A DNA stretch of 5,369 nucleotides from positions 1 through 5,369 of the forward strand of contig CAYUJS010000069.1 of the NCBI GenBank assembly GCA_964445105.1, given 5' to 3'. The position numbers and the translations under genes were made by a program. Below are positions 1 through 5,369 of the stretch, one piece after another. Under the pieces are notes generated by a model. The model saw nothing but the letters and a program-made list of their open reading frames with translations, was not told where the DNA came from and did no database searches. The DNA is from CAWBNS01 sp964445105. Its GTDB lineage: Bacteria; Chlamydiota; Chlamydiia; Chlamydiales; JAJFMA01. Every line of letters begins with the position of its first letter. Positions within the stretch are counted from its first letter, which is position 1.

Positions 1-1
1 G

Positions 2-661
2 TCGGCCTACGACGAGCTGCTTCTCAACATCGAGCTGTGTGAACGCTACCGCGTGCCTATCCGAGGAGTTATTTTAAACAGGGTGCTCGATGAAAAGCGC
101 GACATGATTCTCAGCTACTTCCCGAAAGCTTTAGCTCGCCATGGTATTTCTCTGCTCGGTTGCATACCCTATAGCGCCTTCCTCAATACGCCTACGATGA
201 AAGATTTTGAAAACCATTTTAATACTAAGATGCTATCAGGAGAGCAGTATCGTTATCGACATTTTCGAGAAAATCGCCTTGTAGCGGGCTCTTTAGAGGC
301 TTTTCTAGCGGAGGAACATCCGAAAGAACTTATCATCACTCCGGCTAGTCGTAGCGATATCATTCAGGCTATCTTGTCGCGCCATATGCAAGCTCTGAAA
401 GCTGGTCAAAAGCATAAGGTCGGCCTGCTACTGACGGGGCGTCAGCCGCTCAGCCCAGAAACTTTAGCGGGCATCCGCAACAGCGACATTCCCGCCCTCT
501 ATGCCCCGGTCTGCAGCTACACAGCCATGAAGCAAATCACCTCCTTCACCGCCAAAATTCGCAAGGAAGACACCCACAAGGTGACTACGGCGATTAGCTT
601 GGTAGAAAGCCATATCGACTTTCAGCGCTTTTGCCTTCAAGAGGCGCCGGCTATCGCGTGA
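2..661 (+). CDS. BioD-like / DRTGG-domain protein, 5' end outside the window
   Basis: The frame is open from the first bases, so the N-terminus with its P-loop lies outside the window; 219 residues are visible. Residues about 1-75 match the back half of a BioD-like (dethiobiotin synthetase-type) P-loop domain, with the typical strand 'RGVILNRV' followed by 'LLGCIPY'. Residues about 80-200 match the DRTGG domain that follows it in the N-terminal half of long phosphotransacetylases and in stand-alone relatives; the signature appears as 'LIITPASRSDII', where many members have TPGDRSDI, and later as 'VGLLLTGRQPLSP' and 'KIRKEDTHKV'. No acetyl/butyryltransferase domain follows, so this is the stand-alone form, usually about 350 residues. 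A sensory or nucleotide-binding role is inferred from Pta; the true substrate is unknown. It overlaps the heptosyltransferase start by four bases, suggesting one operon. A GTG at 53 is only an internal codon. Confidence 0.8.
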   Translation, partial: SAYDELLLNIELCERYRVPIRGVILNRVLDEKRDMILSYFPKALARHGISLLGCIPYSAFLNTPTMKDFENHFNTKMLSGEQYRYRHFRENRLVAGSLEAFLAEEHPKELIITPASRSDIIQAILSRHMQALKAGQKHKVGLLLTGRQPLSPETLAGIRNSDIPALYAPVCSYTAMKQITSFTAKIRKEDTHKVTTAISLVESHIDFQRFCLQEAPAIA

Positions 662-1725
662 AAATTCTGATTGTCAAAACTTCTTCTCTAGGCGATTTGG
701 TGCAGACCTTTCCCGCTATAGGGTACCTCAGGAATAGGTTTCCTAAAGCTGAGATTGATTGGGTTGTTGAAGCACCTTACGCGAGTCTTGTTGAAGCACA
801 CCCCAACATCAACCGGGCAATCGCCGTCCAGACGAAAGCTTGGCGTCAAAACATGCTGGCTTTATCTACCTGGCAGGAGATGAAAGCCAACCGTTGCGAA
901 CTGCGGCAGAGTACCTACGAGGTCGCTTTTGATCTGCAGGGCAATTTAAAATCGGGCCTCATTCTTTCCCAGGTAGCTGCCAAGCACAAAGTAGGCTTTG
1001 CCAAGGGTTCTGTACCCGAGTGGCCCAACTTACTGTTCACCGACCAGAAATATGCTCCTGCTCCCCGCACAAACATCCGCGAAGAGTACCTGAGTTTGAT
1101 GCAACAGTACTTTGGCGATCGACAACCATATCTAGATAAGGGAATAACCTTACAGACAACCCCCGCAGAGCTCACCCAGATAGAAGAGATTTTAAGCCAG
1201 CGCAAAATCCAAGATTCTGCTCAGGTACTAGTGGCCACGGGCTCGGCCTGGCGCAATAAAGAGCTGCCTCTTGCTACTCTTAAGCTGCTGCTCGAGGGCA
1301 TACAACAACACTTATCGTGTACATTCCTGTTTTCCCACGGCTCTGAGGCTGAACTGCAAACTGCAGAAACGCTGTCCGCTTGTTTCCCGCAGATAAGTCT
1401 GGTGATGCCCAAGCTATCTCTCCCGGTTCTGCAAGTGCTCATGCAGCGCTTGCAGCTGGTCATCGCAATGGATTCTCTCCCTTTGCACTTGGCGGGCACC
1501 ACCTCGACGCCTGCTTATGGCTTTTTTGGGCCTTCTTTGGCGGCCAAATACCGGCCGCTAAACAGCGCAGCTTTTCAAGGAATATGCCCTTACGGACGTA
1601 CTTTTGAAAAACGCTGTCCAATCCTGCGCACATGCCCCACTGGGGCATGCCTGCGCGCCCAGAGCCAGCAAGATCTTTTGCGGGCGTTCCTTGATTGGTG
1701 GGTTCAGCCTCGTCTAAAGCCTTAG
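658..1725 (+). CDS. waaC: Lipopolysaccharide heptosyltransferase I (GT9 family)
   Basis: Predicted glycosyltransferase family 9 enzyme of 355 residues that would transfer the first L-glycero-D-manno-heptose from its ADP sugar onto Kdo2-lipid A at the cytoplasmic face of the inner membrane. The N-terminus 'KILIVKTSSLGDLVQTFPA' is the WaaC signature and places Asp13 where the E. coli WaaC catalytic aspartate sits; 'DWVVE' follows at about 34-38. 'GSAWRNKELP' carries a lysine (201) matching the donor-binding Lys region, and 'IAMDSLPLHLAG' (about 269-280) is the C-terminal GT9 sugar-nucleotide motif. Four cysteines (310, 320, 326, 331) near the end form a cluster also seen in other GT9 proteins. 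I chose the GTG at 658 because homologues begin exactly at this signature; a TTG at 631 would add nine unrelated residues. An AGAGG lies at 640-644, and the GTGA overlap suggests translational coupling. WaaF or another GT9 activity cannot be excluded. Confidence 0.85.
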   Translation: MKILIVKTSSLGDLVQTFPAIGYLRNRFPKAEIDWVVEAPYASLVEAHPNINRAIAVQTKAWRQNMLALSTWQEMKANRCELRQSTYEVAFDLQGNLKSGLILSQVAAKHKVGFAKGSVPEWPNLLFTDQKYAPAPRTNIREEYLSLMQQYFGDRQPYLDKGITLQTTPAELTQIEEILSQRKIQDSAQVLVATGSAWRNKELPLATLKLLLEGIQQHLSCTFLFSHGSEAELQTAETLSACFPQISLVMPKLSLPVLQVLMQRLQLVIAMDSLPLHLAGTTSTPAYGFFGPSLAAKYRPLNSAAFQGICPYGRTFEKRCPILRTCPTGACLRAQSQQDLLRAFLDWWVQPRLKP

Positions 1726-1818
1726 TTCTATTTTCAGTCTCTCAAGTGTCTCTTTTGAAAGCTCAGGGCGTTGAGCGATCTCGTCTATCTTGACTCCAGC
1801 GAGAATCAGTCGCGTCAT
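1714..1818 (-). pseudogene. Possible C-terminal relic of an Rpn-like PD-(D/E)XK nuclease/transposase gene
   Basis: Reading the minus strand from an ATG at 1818 gives a short frame of about 34 residues, containing 'TRLILAGVKIDEIA' and 'LSKETLERLK' and ending in TAG at 1714-1716. This has the shape of the helical tail of Rpn/PDDEXK-family putative transposases (residue pattern 'L..G..IEEIA..TGLS.EEIE.LK'). Immediately upstream the same frame carries two adjacent stops, and no catalytic PD-(D/E)XK core is visible, so at most a 3' fragment remains. Its end overlaps the 3' end of waaC by 12 bases in convergent orientation. The match rests on a short, low-complexity helical pattern and could be coincidental. 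Confidence 0.4.
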
Positions 1819-2190
1819 TAGTATCAGCCCTTCGCATAACTATTATCTCGGCTGCACCTCCAGCTATATTGCGAGCTGGGTTGAATACTTCGTGGGAGAC
1901 ATGGCTTTTGCCTTTGAAAAAGTGGTGGCGCAGATGGCGATCTCTGAAAGCAGGGGAAAAAAGATCATTCTGCTTTGCTGAAGGCGCTAGAATCCATGTA
2001 ACGCAAGGCGCTGGAGCTATTGGAAGATTACGAAGTGATTACCAGCAGCTAGATTGGCTAATTATTCGGTTTTTAAGTCTCGTACCAGTACGGCGCTTTG
2101 CAAAAATGGGTGGAAGCTAGATTTTTAGCATTAGTAGATCCCTCGAATAAAGCGCGCAAGTATAAGCTAGCGAAGCCCTATCTAGCCTAA
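1806..2190 (+). pseudogene. Fic-family protein, C-terminal remnant with stops and frameshifts
   Basis: This remnant of about 125 codons matches the C-terminal third of Fic-domain proteins of the type with a winged-helix tail. In the first frame one reads 'SPSHNYYLG', then 'SWVEYFVGDMAFAFEKVV' (about 1836-1927), the helix that follows the Fic core. At the A-run around 1956-1963 the reading shifts frame into 'KKDHSALLKALESM', a stop (TAA 1999-2001), 'RKALELLEDYEVITSS' (2002-2049), stops at 2050, 2059 and 2074, and finally 'KWVEARFLALVDPSNKARK' ending in TAA 2188-2190. Between 2075 and 2104 the best match 'KSRTSTALCK' lies in a third frame, flanked by compensating indels in a T-run and an A-run. 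The catalytic HPFxxGNGR motif, which would lie upstream, is absent. Fic proteins usually AMPylate or otherwise modify targets; this copy cannot be functional. Confidence 0.75.
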
Positions 2191-2207
2191 AAAGGGCGCT
2201 CAACTCT

Positions 2208-2236
2208 TTGCCTTTAATTATTTTCGCCGTTATCCT
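2208..2236 (+). promoter_or_regulatory. Candidate sigma-70-type promoter for aspS
   Basis: TTGCCT (2208-2213) and TATCCT (2231-2236) are separated by 17 bases; each box matches four of six consensus positions. Transcription would start near 2243, giving a leader of about 26 bases. It lies in the only sequence between the dead fic remnant and aspS, where an independent promoter is needed if waaC read-through does not serve. No operator or attenuator-like structure was seen. Confidence 0.4.
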
Positions 2237-2257
2237 GTTCTCTTTGCGCACAAGCTT

Positions 2258-2262
2258 AAGGA
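2258..2262 (+). promoter_or_regulatory. Ribosome binding site of aspS
   Basis: AAGGA lies six bases before the ATG at 2269. This is a good Shine-Dalgarno match at normal spacing. It fixes the start, which also agrees with the beginning of the anticodon-binding OB-fold domain in homologues. Confidence 0.75.
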
Positions 2263-2268
2263 TCTTTC

Positions 2269-4074
2269 ATGGAACGAGTACTCGCCCAGTCACTCAGCCA
2301 ACACATCGGACAGGTCGTCAACCTGCGCGGATGGCTGAACAATATTCGCGCTTTAGGCAAGCTCAATTTTCTCATTTTACGCGACCGGACCGGGTTTGTT
2401 CAGGTGGTTATAGAAGATAAAGAAGAGCTCCGAAAAATCTCCCAGCTGCAACCTGGAAGCATTTTGCACATTGTCGGCTCTGTCGTTTCGTCAAGCGGAT
2501 CGGAACTGGGGGCTGAAGTGGTCTCTCCCAAGATTACGGTCGAGATCCCTATTCGAGAAGTGCCTTCGATTGAGTATTATAAGCCCGAGATCCCCAGTGA
2601 TCTAGAACATATTTTAGACCATCGCCCGATCGCTTTGCGCAACCGCCAGTTACAGGCCGTGTTTAAAATACAGGCCGAAATTGCACATGCGTACAGGCTT
2701 TTCATGCACGATCAAGTGCAGGCAGTGGAGTACTTTTCCCCGAATATTATTGGAGCTAGTTCTGAGGGTGGCGCTGAGTTTTTCAACGTGGATTATTTCG
2801 GCTACACAGCGACACTTGCCCAAAGCAGCCAGCTTTATAAGCAGATCATGGTTGGCGTGAACGAGCGCGTTTTTGCGTTGGCCCCCTTCTTCCGTGCCGA
2901 GCCTTCGCATACGCCTAGACACGTTTCAGAGGGCAAACAGTTCGAGTTTGAAATGGGCTTTTTTGACCACTGGCATGACATACTAGATGTACAGGAAAAC
3001 TGCGTCAAAACGATCGTGGCACACCTGAGCGTTCATTGTCAGCGCGAAATCGCTCTACTGGGCGGCAACCTGATCAAGGCACCTGCCGATGTGCCTTTTC
3101 CGCGCATCACTTTTGCAGAGGCGCAGGAGATTTACTTCAAACGCACAGGAATTGATGAGCGTCAAGAGCCAGACCTCTCGCCTGCTTCAGAAAAAGAGCT
3201 TTGTCGCTGGGCTAGAGAAACGTTTGGAACAGACTGTGTGCTAGTTATCGACTGGCTGACTTCGAAACGCCCTTTTTACGCCTTTCCCAACGAGCAGAAT
3301 CCCCTCCTATCAAATACCTTCGATATGCTCTGCAATGGTACAGAGATCACCTCTGGCGGTCAGCGCAGACACACTTATGAATCTATGGTTGCGGGGATTA
3401 AGTCGAAAAATATGGATCCTGCGAGCTTTGGCGACTACCTGAGTATCTTTAAATACGGCATGCCTCCGCACGGTGGCTTTGGTATGGGGCTCGAGCGCCT
3501 GACAATGACGCTGCTGGGGCTCAAAAATATTCGCGAAGCTTGCCTTTTTCCTTCGGATCCCAAGCGTATTGCCGGTAACCGCATTAAGGCGAAGATTTGC
3601 TTTGGCGCTGAAAACATCCGTAACGAGATTATTCGCGTTTTGAAACATCAAGAAACCGCTTTCGAGTACCTTGTGCATGAGATGACGCCCACTTCCGAAG
3701 ATTCTGCCCGCATTCGCGGTACCAAACTGGAAGAAGGGGTGAAGTCCATCATCCTGAAGGGGAAAAATTCTAAAAAAAACTATAATTTCAATATTCCCTC
3801 TCATCTGCGGCTTGATATGAAAGCCGTTGCAGAAGCGGTGGGCGAAAAATGCGAGTTTGAAGCGCCGGAGGTAATTAAAGAGCGGTTTGGTCTCATTGTC
3901 GGTGGCGTGCCGCCATTCGGTCACCTTCTTAACATCGATACCTATTACGATGAGGGTATTCTTAAGGAAGAGCGAGCTGCTTTTAATTGTGGCCTTACTA
4001 CTGAGTCTATCATCATGAGGTCGCGAGATCTAGGCAGTTTAGTCCAACCCAAATATGGCAGTTTTAGTAGCTGA
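2269..4074 (+). CDS. aspS: Archaeal-type aspartyl-tRNA synthetase (Asp or Asp/Asn) fused to a YbaK/ProX deacylase domain
   Basis: This 601-residue class IIb synthetase would charge tRNA(Asp), and possibly tRNA(Asn), with aspartate in the cytoplasm. Residues about 1-100 form the OB-fold anticodon domain ('RGWLNNIRALG', 'FLILRDRTGFVQVVI'). Residues about 130-440 form the catalytic core: motif 1 ends near Pro158; 'LAQSSQLYKQIM' (183-194) is the Asp-binding loop; motif 2 contains 'FFRAEPSHTPRH' (207-218); 'EITSGGQRRH' spans 359-368; motif 3 'GGFGMGLERL' (402-411) includes Arg410. The short core without the bacterial GAD insertion, and the sequence itself, mark the archaeal/eukaryotic or nondiscriminating (AspS2) type, normally about 430-440 residues. 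Residues about 460-601 are a YbaK/aaRS-associated domain: 'ARIRGTKLEEGVKSIILKG' (480-498) with Lys492 at the conserved catalytic position, 'LRLDMKAVAEAVG' (513-525) and 'GGVPPFG' (545-551). The frame is continuous with no sign of decay. Asp versus Asp/Asn specificity is undecided. Confidence 0.9.
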   Translation: MERVLAQSLSQHIGQVVNLRGWLNNIRALGKLNFLILRDRTGFVQVVIEDKEELRKISQLQPGSILHIVGSVVSSSGSELGAEVVSPKITVEIPIREVPSIEYYKPEIPSDLEHILDHRPIALRNRQLQAVFKIQAEIAHAYRLFMHDQVQAVEYFSPNIIGASSEGGAEFFNVDYFGYTATLAQSSQLYKQIMVGVNERVFALAPFFRAEPSHTPRHVSEGKQFEFEMGFFDHWHDILDVQENCVKTIVAHLSVHCQREIALLGGNLIKAPADVPFPRITFAEAQEIYFKRTGIDERQEPDLSPASEKELCRWARETFGTDCVLVIDWLTSKRPFYAFPNEQNPLLSNTFDMLCNGTEITSGGQRRHTYESMVAGIKSKNMDPASFGDYLSIFKYGMPPHGGFGMGLERLTMTLLGLKNIREACLFPSDPKRIAGNRIKAKICFGAENIRNEIIRVLKHQETAFEYLVHEMTPTSEDSARIRGTKLEEGVKSIILKGKNSKKNYNFNIPSHLRLDMKAVAEAVGEKCEFEAPEVIKERFGLIVGGVPPFGHLLNIDTYYDEGILKEERAAFNCGLTTESIIMRSRDLGSLVQPKYGSFSS

Positions 4075-4712
4075 TTAGCTCTAAGGCATCAAGATGGCGC
4101 TTAATGAGGGGACGAAACCTGCCAAAGTCCAACAGGACTTCTAAGGATCTCTGCGCATTTGCGGAATATTATTTGCGCCTTCATATGCATTTTGGCAGGC
4201 ATAACATTCGACAGCTCATAGATTTCTAGAGCCGCCTGGTGTGACCCATACGCCTTGCGCTTTTCCTTTTAAATTGCGATCCCATAAGCTCCATAAAACT
4301 AGATCGGAGTGAGAAGTAACCGGTTAACGGGCGAGTCGATAAATCCCACTACCCGGAAGTAACTTAGCGGTGAAAATTTCCGTGGGAGTAACCACAGGTT
4401 ACCGCTTGTTGTCCTCTAAAATGTCCTTGCTGGCGGTCGGCAATTGCAAAAAATCAATCTTTTTTGCTCATACATGGATGTTATCATTTTGATGCTATTC
4501 ATGTAAGAGGCCGGCGCGGGCGTAATTCTAATCTAAGAAGCGGGATGTTTTCCCTTAAAGCCAGGATCATTACGGCAAATTGCTCGCTTCTGGCGTCGGA
4601 TTCCTTTTTTTGAGCCCCTCGATCGAATGAACATCCTGGCAACGAAGGCCATGTTGTCTTCAGAGATCAGTGCTAGCTGCGTCATGCTTAGGCATAGGCG
4701 TTCAAAAGGTGC
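4064..4712 (-). pseudogene. Degraded protein-coding gene of unrecognised family
   Basis: The 690 bases between aspS and the TlyC-like gene hold no intact gene, but the minus strand reads as protein-like in successive frames. From 4712: 'MTQLALISEDNMAFVARMF', then a shift to 'ARSEQFAVMILALRENIP' (about 4595-4542), a poorly resolved middle, then 'PTASKDILEDNKR' (4440-4402), TAA 4399-4401, 'TEIFTAKLLPGSGIYRLAR', TAA 4324-4326, 'SHSDLVLWSLWDRNL'. After a one-base shift near 4270 comes 'KAYGSHQAALEIYELSNV' and 'AKMHMKAQIIFRKCAEIL'; after one extra base at 4142 comes 'EVLLDFGRFRPLIKRHL', ending in TAA at 4064-4066 inside the end of aspS. The sum is roughly 200-215 residues of an apparently soluble, helical protein with no signal peptide or motif I can name. 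It lies just downstream of the TlyC-like gene on the same strand and may once have shared its transcript. The start may lie further up, for example the ATG at 4740. Confidence 0.5.
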
Positions 4713-4764
4713 TTAGAAGTCAAAAAAATCGAGGTGTCATCCTGGCTTATTGAGAAGTTACTTT

Positions 4765-5369
4765 TTACTTCCAGCGCGTTTTTACTCGCACGGTTTTGAT
4801 TTCCATCAGGGAAGCCTCTGTTACGCTGAGGTAGAAAGGATCGATGAGGATAGTGTCGCCCTGCTCAGGATGGTGCCCCAAATTCTTTTGGATCAGTTCC
4901 CCTAACGTTTCGCTTTGGCGTGCGTTCAGCTCCAGATCAAACAATTTATTAAATTCGGCCACGGTCATGTCGGCGGGGAACGTACGGTCGATCATGAACG
5001 CTTTTCGGGGTTGAGTGGGAGGCGTTTGTTGGGGGCCGCTGCTATATTTGCCAAAAAGCTCCTCCAATACCCCATCTAAAGTAACGATACCTAGAGGTTG
5101 CGCCTGGCTATTCAGCACAACGGCTACTGTTTGCCGGTTGCGGCGAAACTGGTGCACAATCTGCATGAGGCTGGTTTCATGAGTGATAAACCAAGGGGAG
5201 CGTGCGTGGGTGACAAGTAGTTGATCATCGGTGATTCTGAGGTAGTCGCGGGGAAAGGCGATGCCTATAATTTGGCTGCGCTGGTCGTTCAGGATAAGCA
5301 CAAAGCTTGCGTGCTGGGCCTTGATCAACTGACACATAGTCGCTACGGTTGCTTTGGGGTCTACAGTGC
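4765..5369 (-). CDS. CNNM/HlyC (TlyC/CorC-type) CBS-domain protein, N-terminus outside the window
   Basis: This is the C-terminal 200 residues of a membrane-associated CBS-domain protein; the frame stays open to the window edge, so the N-terminal CNNM (DUF21) transmembrane domain and part of the first CBS motif are missing. Visible residues 1-45 close CBS motif 1 ('FVLILNDQRSQIIGIAFPRD'). Residues about 58-107 form CBS motif 2 ('TVAVVLNSQAQPLGIVTLDG', then 'VLEELFGKY'). A proline/glutamine-rich linker (109-121) leads to the CorC_HlyC domain at about 124-197, with 'ETLGELIQKNLGHHPEQGD'. Relatives are annotated haemolysin C/TlyC or magnesium-cobalt efflux CorC; transport or Mg/Co-related roles are more likely than haemolysis, but substrate cannot be told here. 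The ATG at 5335-5337 is internal. No clear terminator follows the TAA at 4765-4767. Chlamydiae carry tlyC homologues, which fits the suggested host group. Confidence 0.88.
   Translation of the reverse strand, partial: TVDPKATVATMCQLIKAQHASFVLILNDQRSQIIGIAFPRDYLRITDDQLLVTHARSPWFITHETSLMQIVHQFRRNRQTVAVVLNSQAQPLGIVTLDGVLEELFGKYSSGPQQTPPTQPRKAFMIDRTFPADMTVAEFNKLFDLELNARQSETLGELIQKNLGHHPEQGDTILIDPFYLSVTEASLMEIKTVRVKTRWK

Noticed and set aside
915..1648. Several antisense or alternate-frame open stretches within waaC (915-1205 -, 1221-1502 -, 1380-1607 +, 1460-1648 -)
   Set aside because: All overlap the heptosyltransferase frame, which has conserved motifs from end to end.
1869..2120. An 83-codon + strand open frame in the gap before aspS
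   Set aside because: The Fic-like residues in this stretch come from the other two frames, so this frame is a by-product of the decayed gene.
2191..2220. A weak AAAGGGC...GCCTTT hairpin considered as a terminator for the fic remnant
   Set aside because: The stem is about six pairs with a bulge, it has no proper T-run, and it overlaps the candidate -35 box of aspS.
3310..3924. A 204-codon open frame on the minus strand inside aspS
   Set aside because: It lies fully antisense to strongly conserved synthetase and YbaK sequence, and its translation resembles no domain. It is a shadow frame.
4311..4395. Three near-copies of GAAGTAAC/GGAGTAAC (about 4313, 4356 and 4385), considered as an iteron or operator array
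   Set aside because: Spacing is uneven, the copies are short and they fall inside pseudogene codons. Chance is the simpler explanation.
1..5369. tRNA or other RNA genes, CRISPR arrays, or inverted repeats of an insertion sequence
   Set aside because: No cloverleaf, regularly spaced repeats, or paired terminal repeats with a transposase were seen by eye.

Overview
The window reads as part of the chromosome of a Gram-negative, probably host-associated bacterium. A heptosyltransferase I (LPS inner core) points to an LPS-bearing cell. A CNNM/HlyC (TlyC-like) protein, a BioD-like/DRTGG protein, an archaeal-type aspartyl-tRNA synthetase and remnants of Fic-like and possibly Rpn/PD-(D/E)XK-like genes together suggest an intracellular lineage, with an environmental chlamydia (Waddlia/Parachlamydia-like) as a tentative guess. 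Nothing here proves the taxon.

Layout. (1) Positions 2-1725, + strand: the 3' part of a BioD-like/DRTGG-domain gene overlaps by four bases (GTGA) the start of a waaC-type heptosyltransferase gene, so the two are probably co-transcribed and translationally coupled. (2) Positions 1726-2268: no intact gene. This stretch is a decay zone. The C-terminal third of a Fic-family protein can still be read on the + strand (about 1806-2190) through stops and small frameshifts. A short minus-strand relic (1714-1818) resembles the C-terminal tail of Rpn-type PD-(D/E)XK nucleases and abuts the broken 5' edge of the fic relic. A plausible promoter and a good ribosome binding site for the next gene lie at 2208-2262. 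(3) Positions 2269-4074, + strand: an intact 601-residue protein. It is an archaeal/nondiscriminating-type aspartyl-tRNA synthetase fused in frame to a C-terminal YbaK/ProX-type aminoacyl-tRNA deacylase domain with the expected catalytic lysine. This is the most notable gene here. (4) Positions 4075-4764: no intact gene. A second decay zone holds a minus-strand pseudogene of unrecognised family (about 4064-4712), readable in consecutive frame-shifted pieces. (5) Positions 4765-5369, minus strand: the C-terminal 200 residues of a CNNM/HlyC (TlyC/CorC) protein, comprising CBS domains and the CorC_HlyC domain, whose membrane part lies beyond the window.

The genes do not form one pathway. The first pair is a small operon ending in LPS core synthesis. 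The synthetase stands alone with its own promoter between two graveyards, and the TlyC-like gene points towards it from the other side. The pattern fits a genome losing accessory genes while keeping a few, possibly acquired, functional ones.
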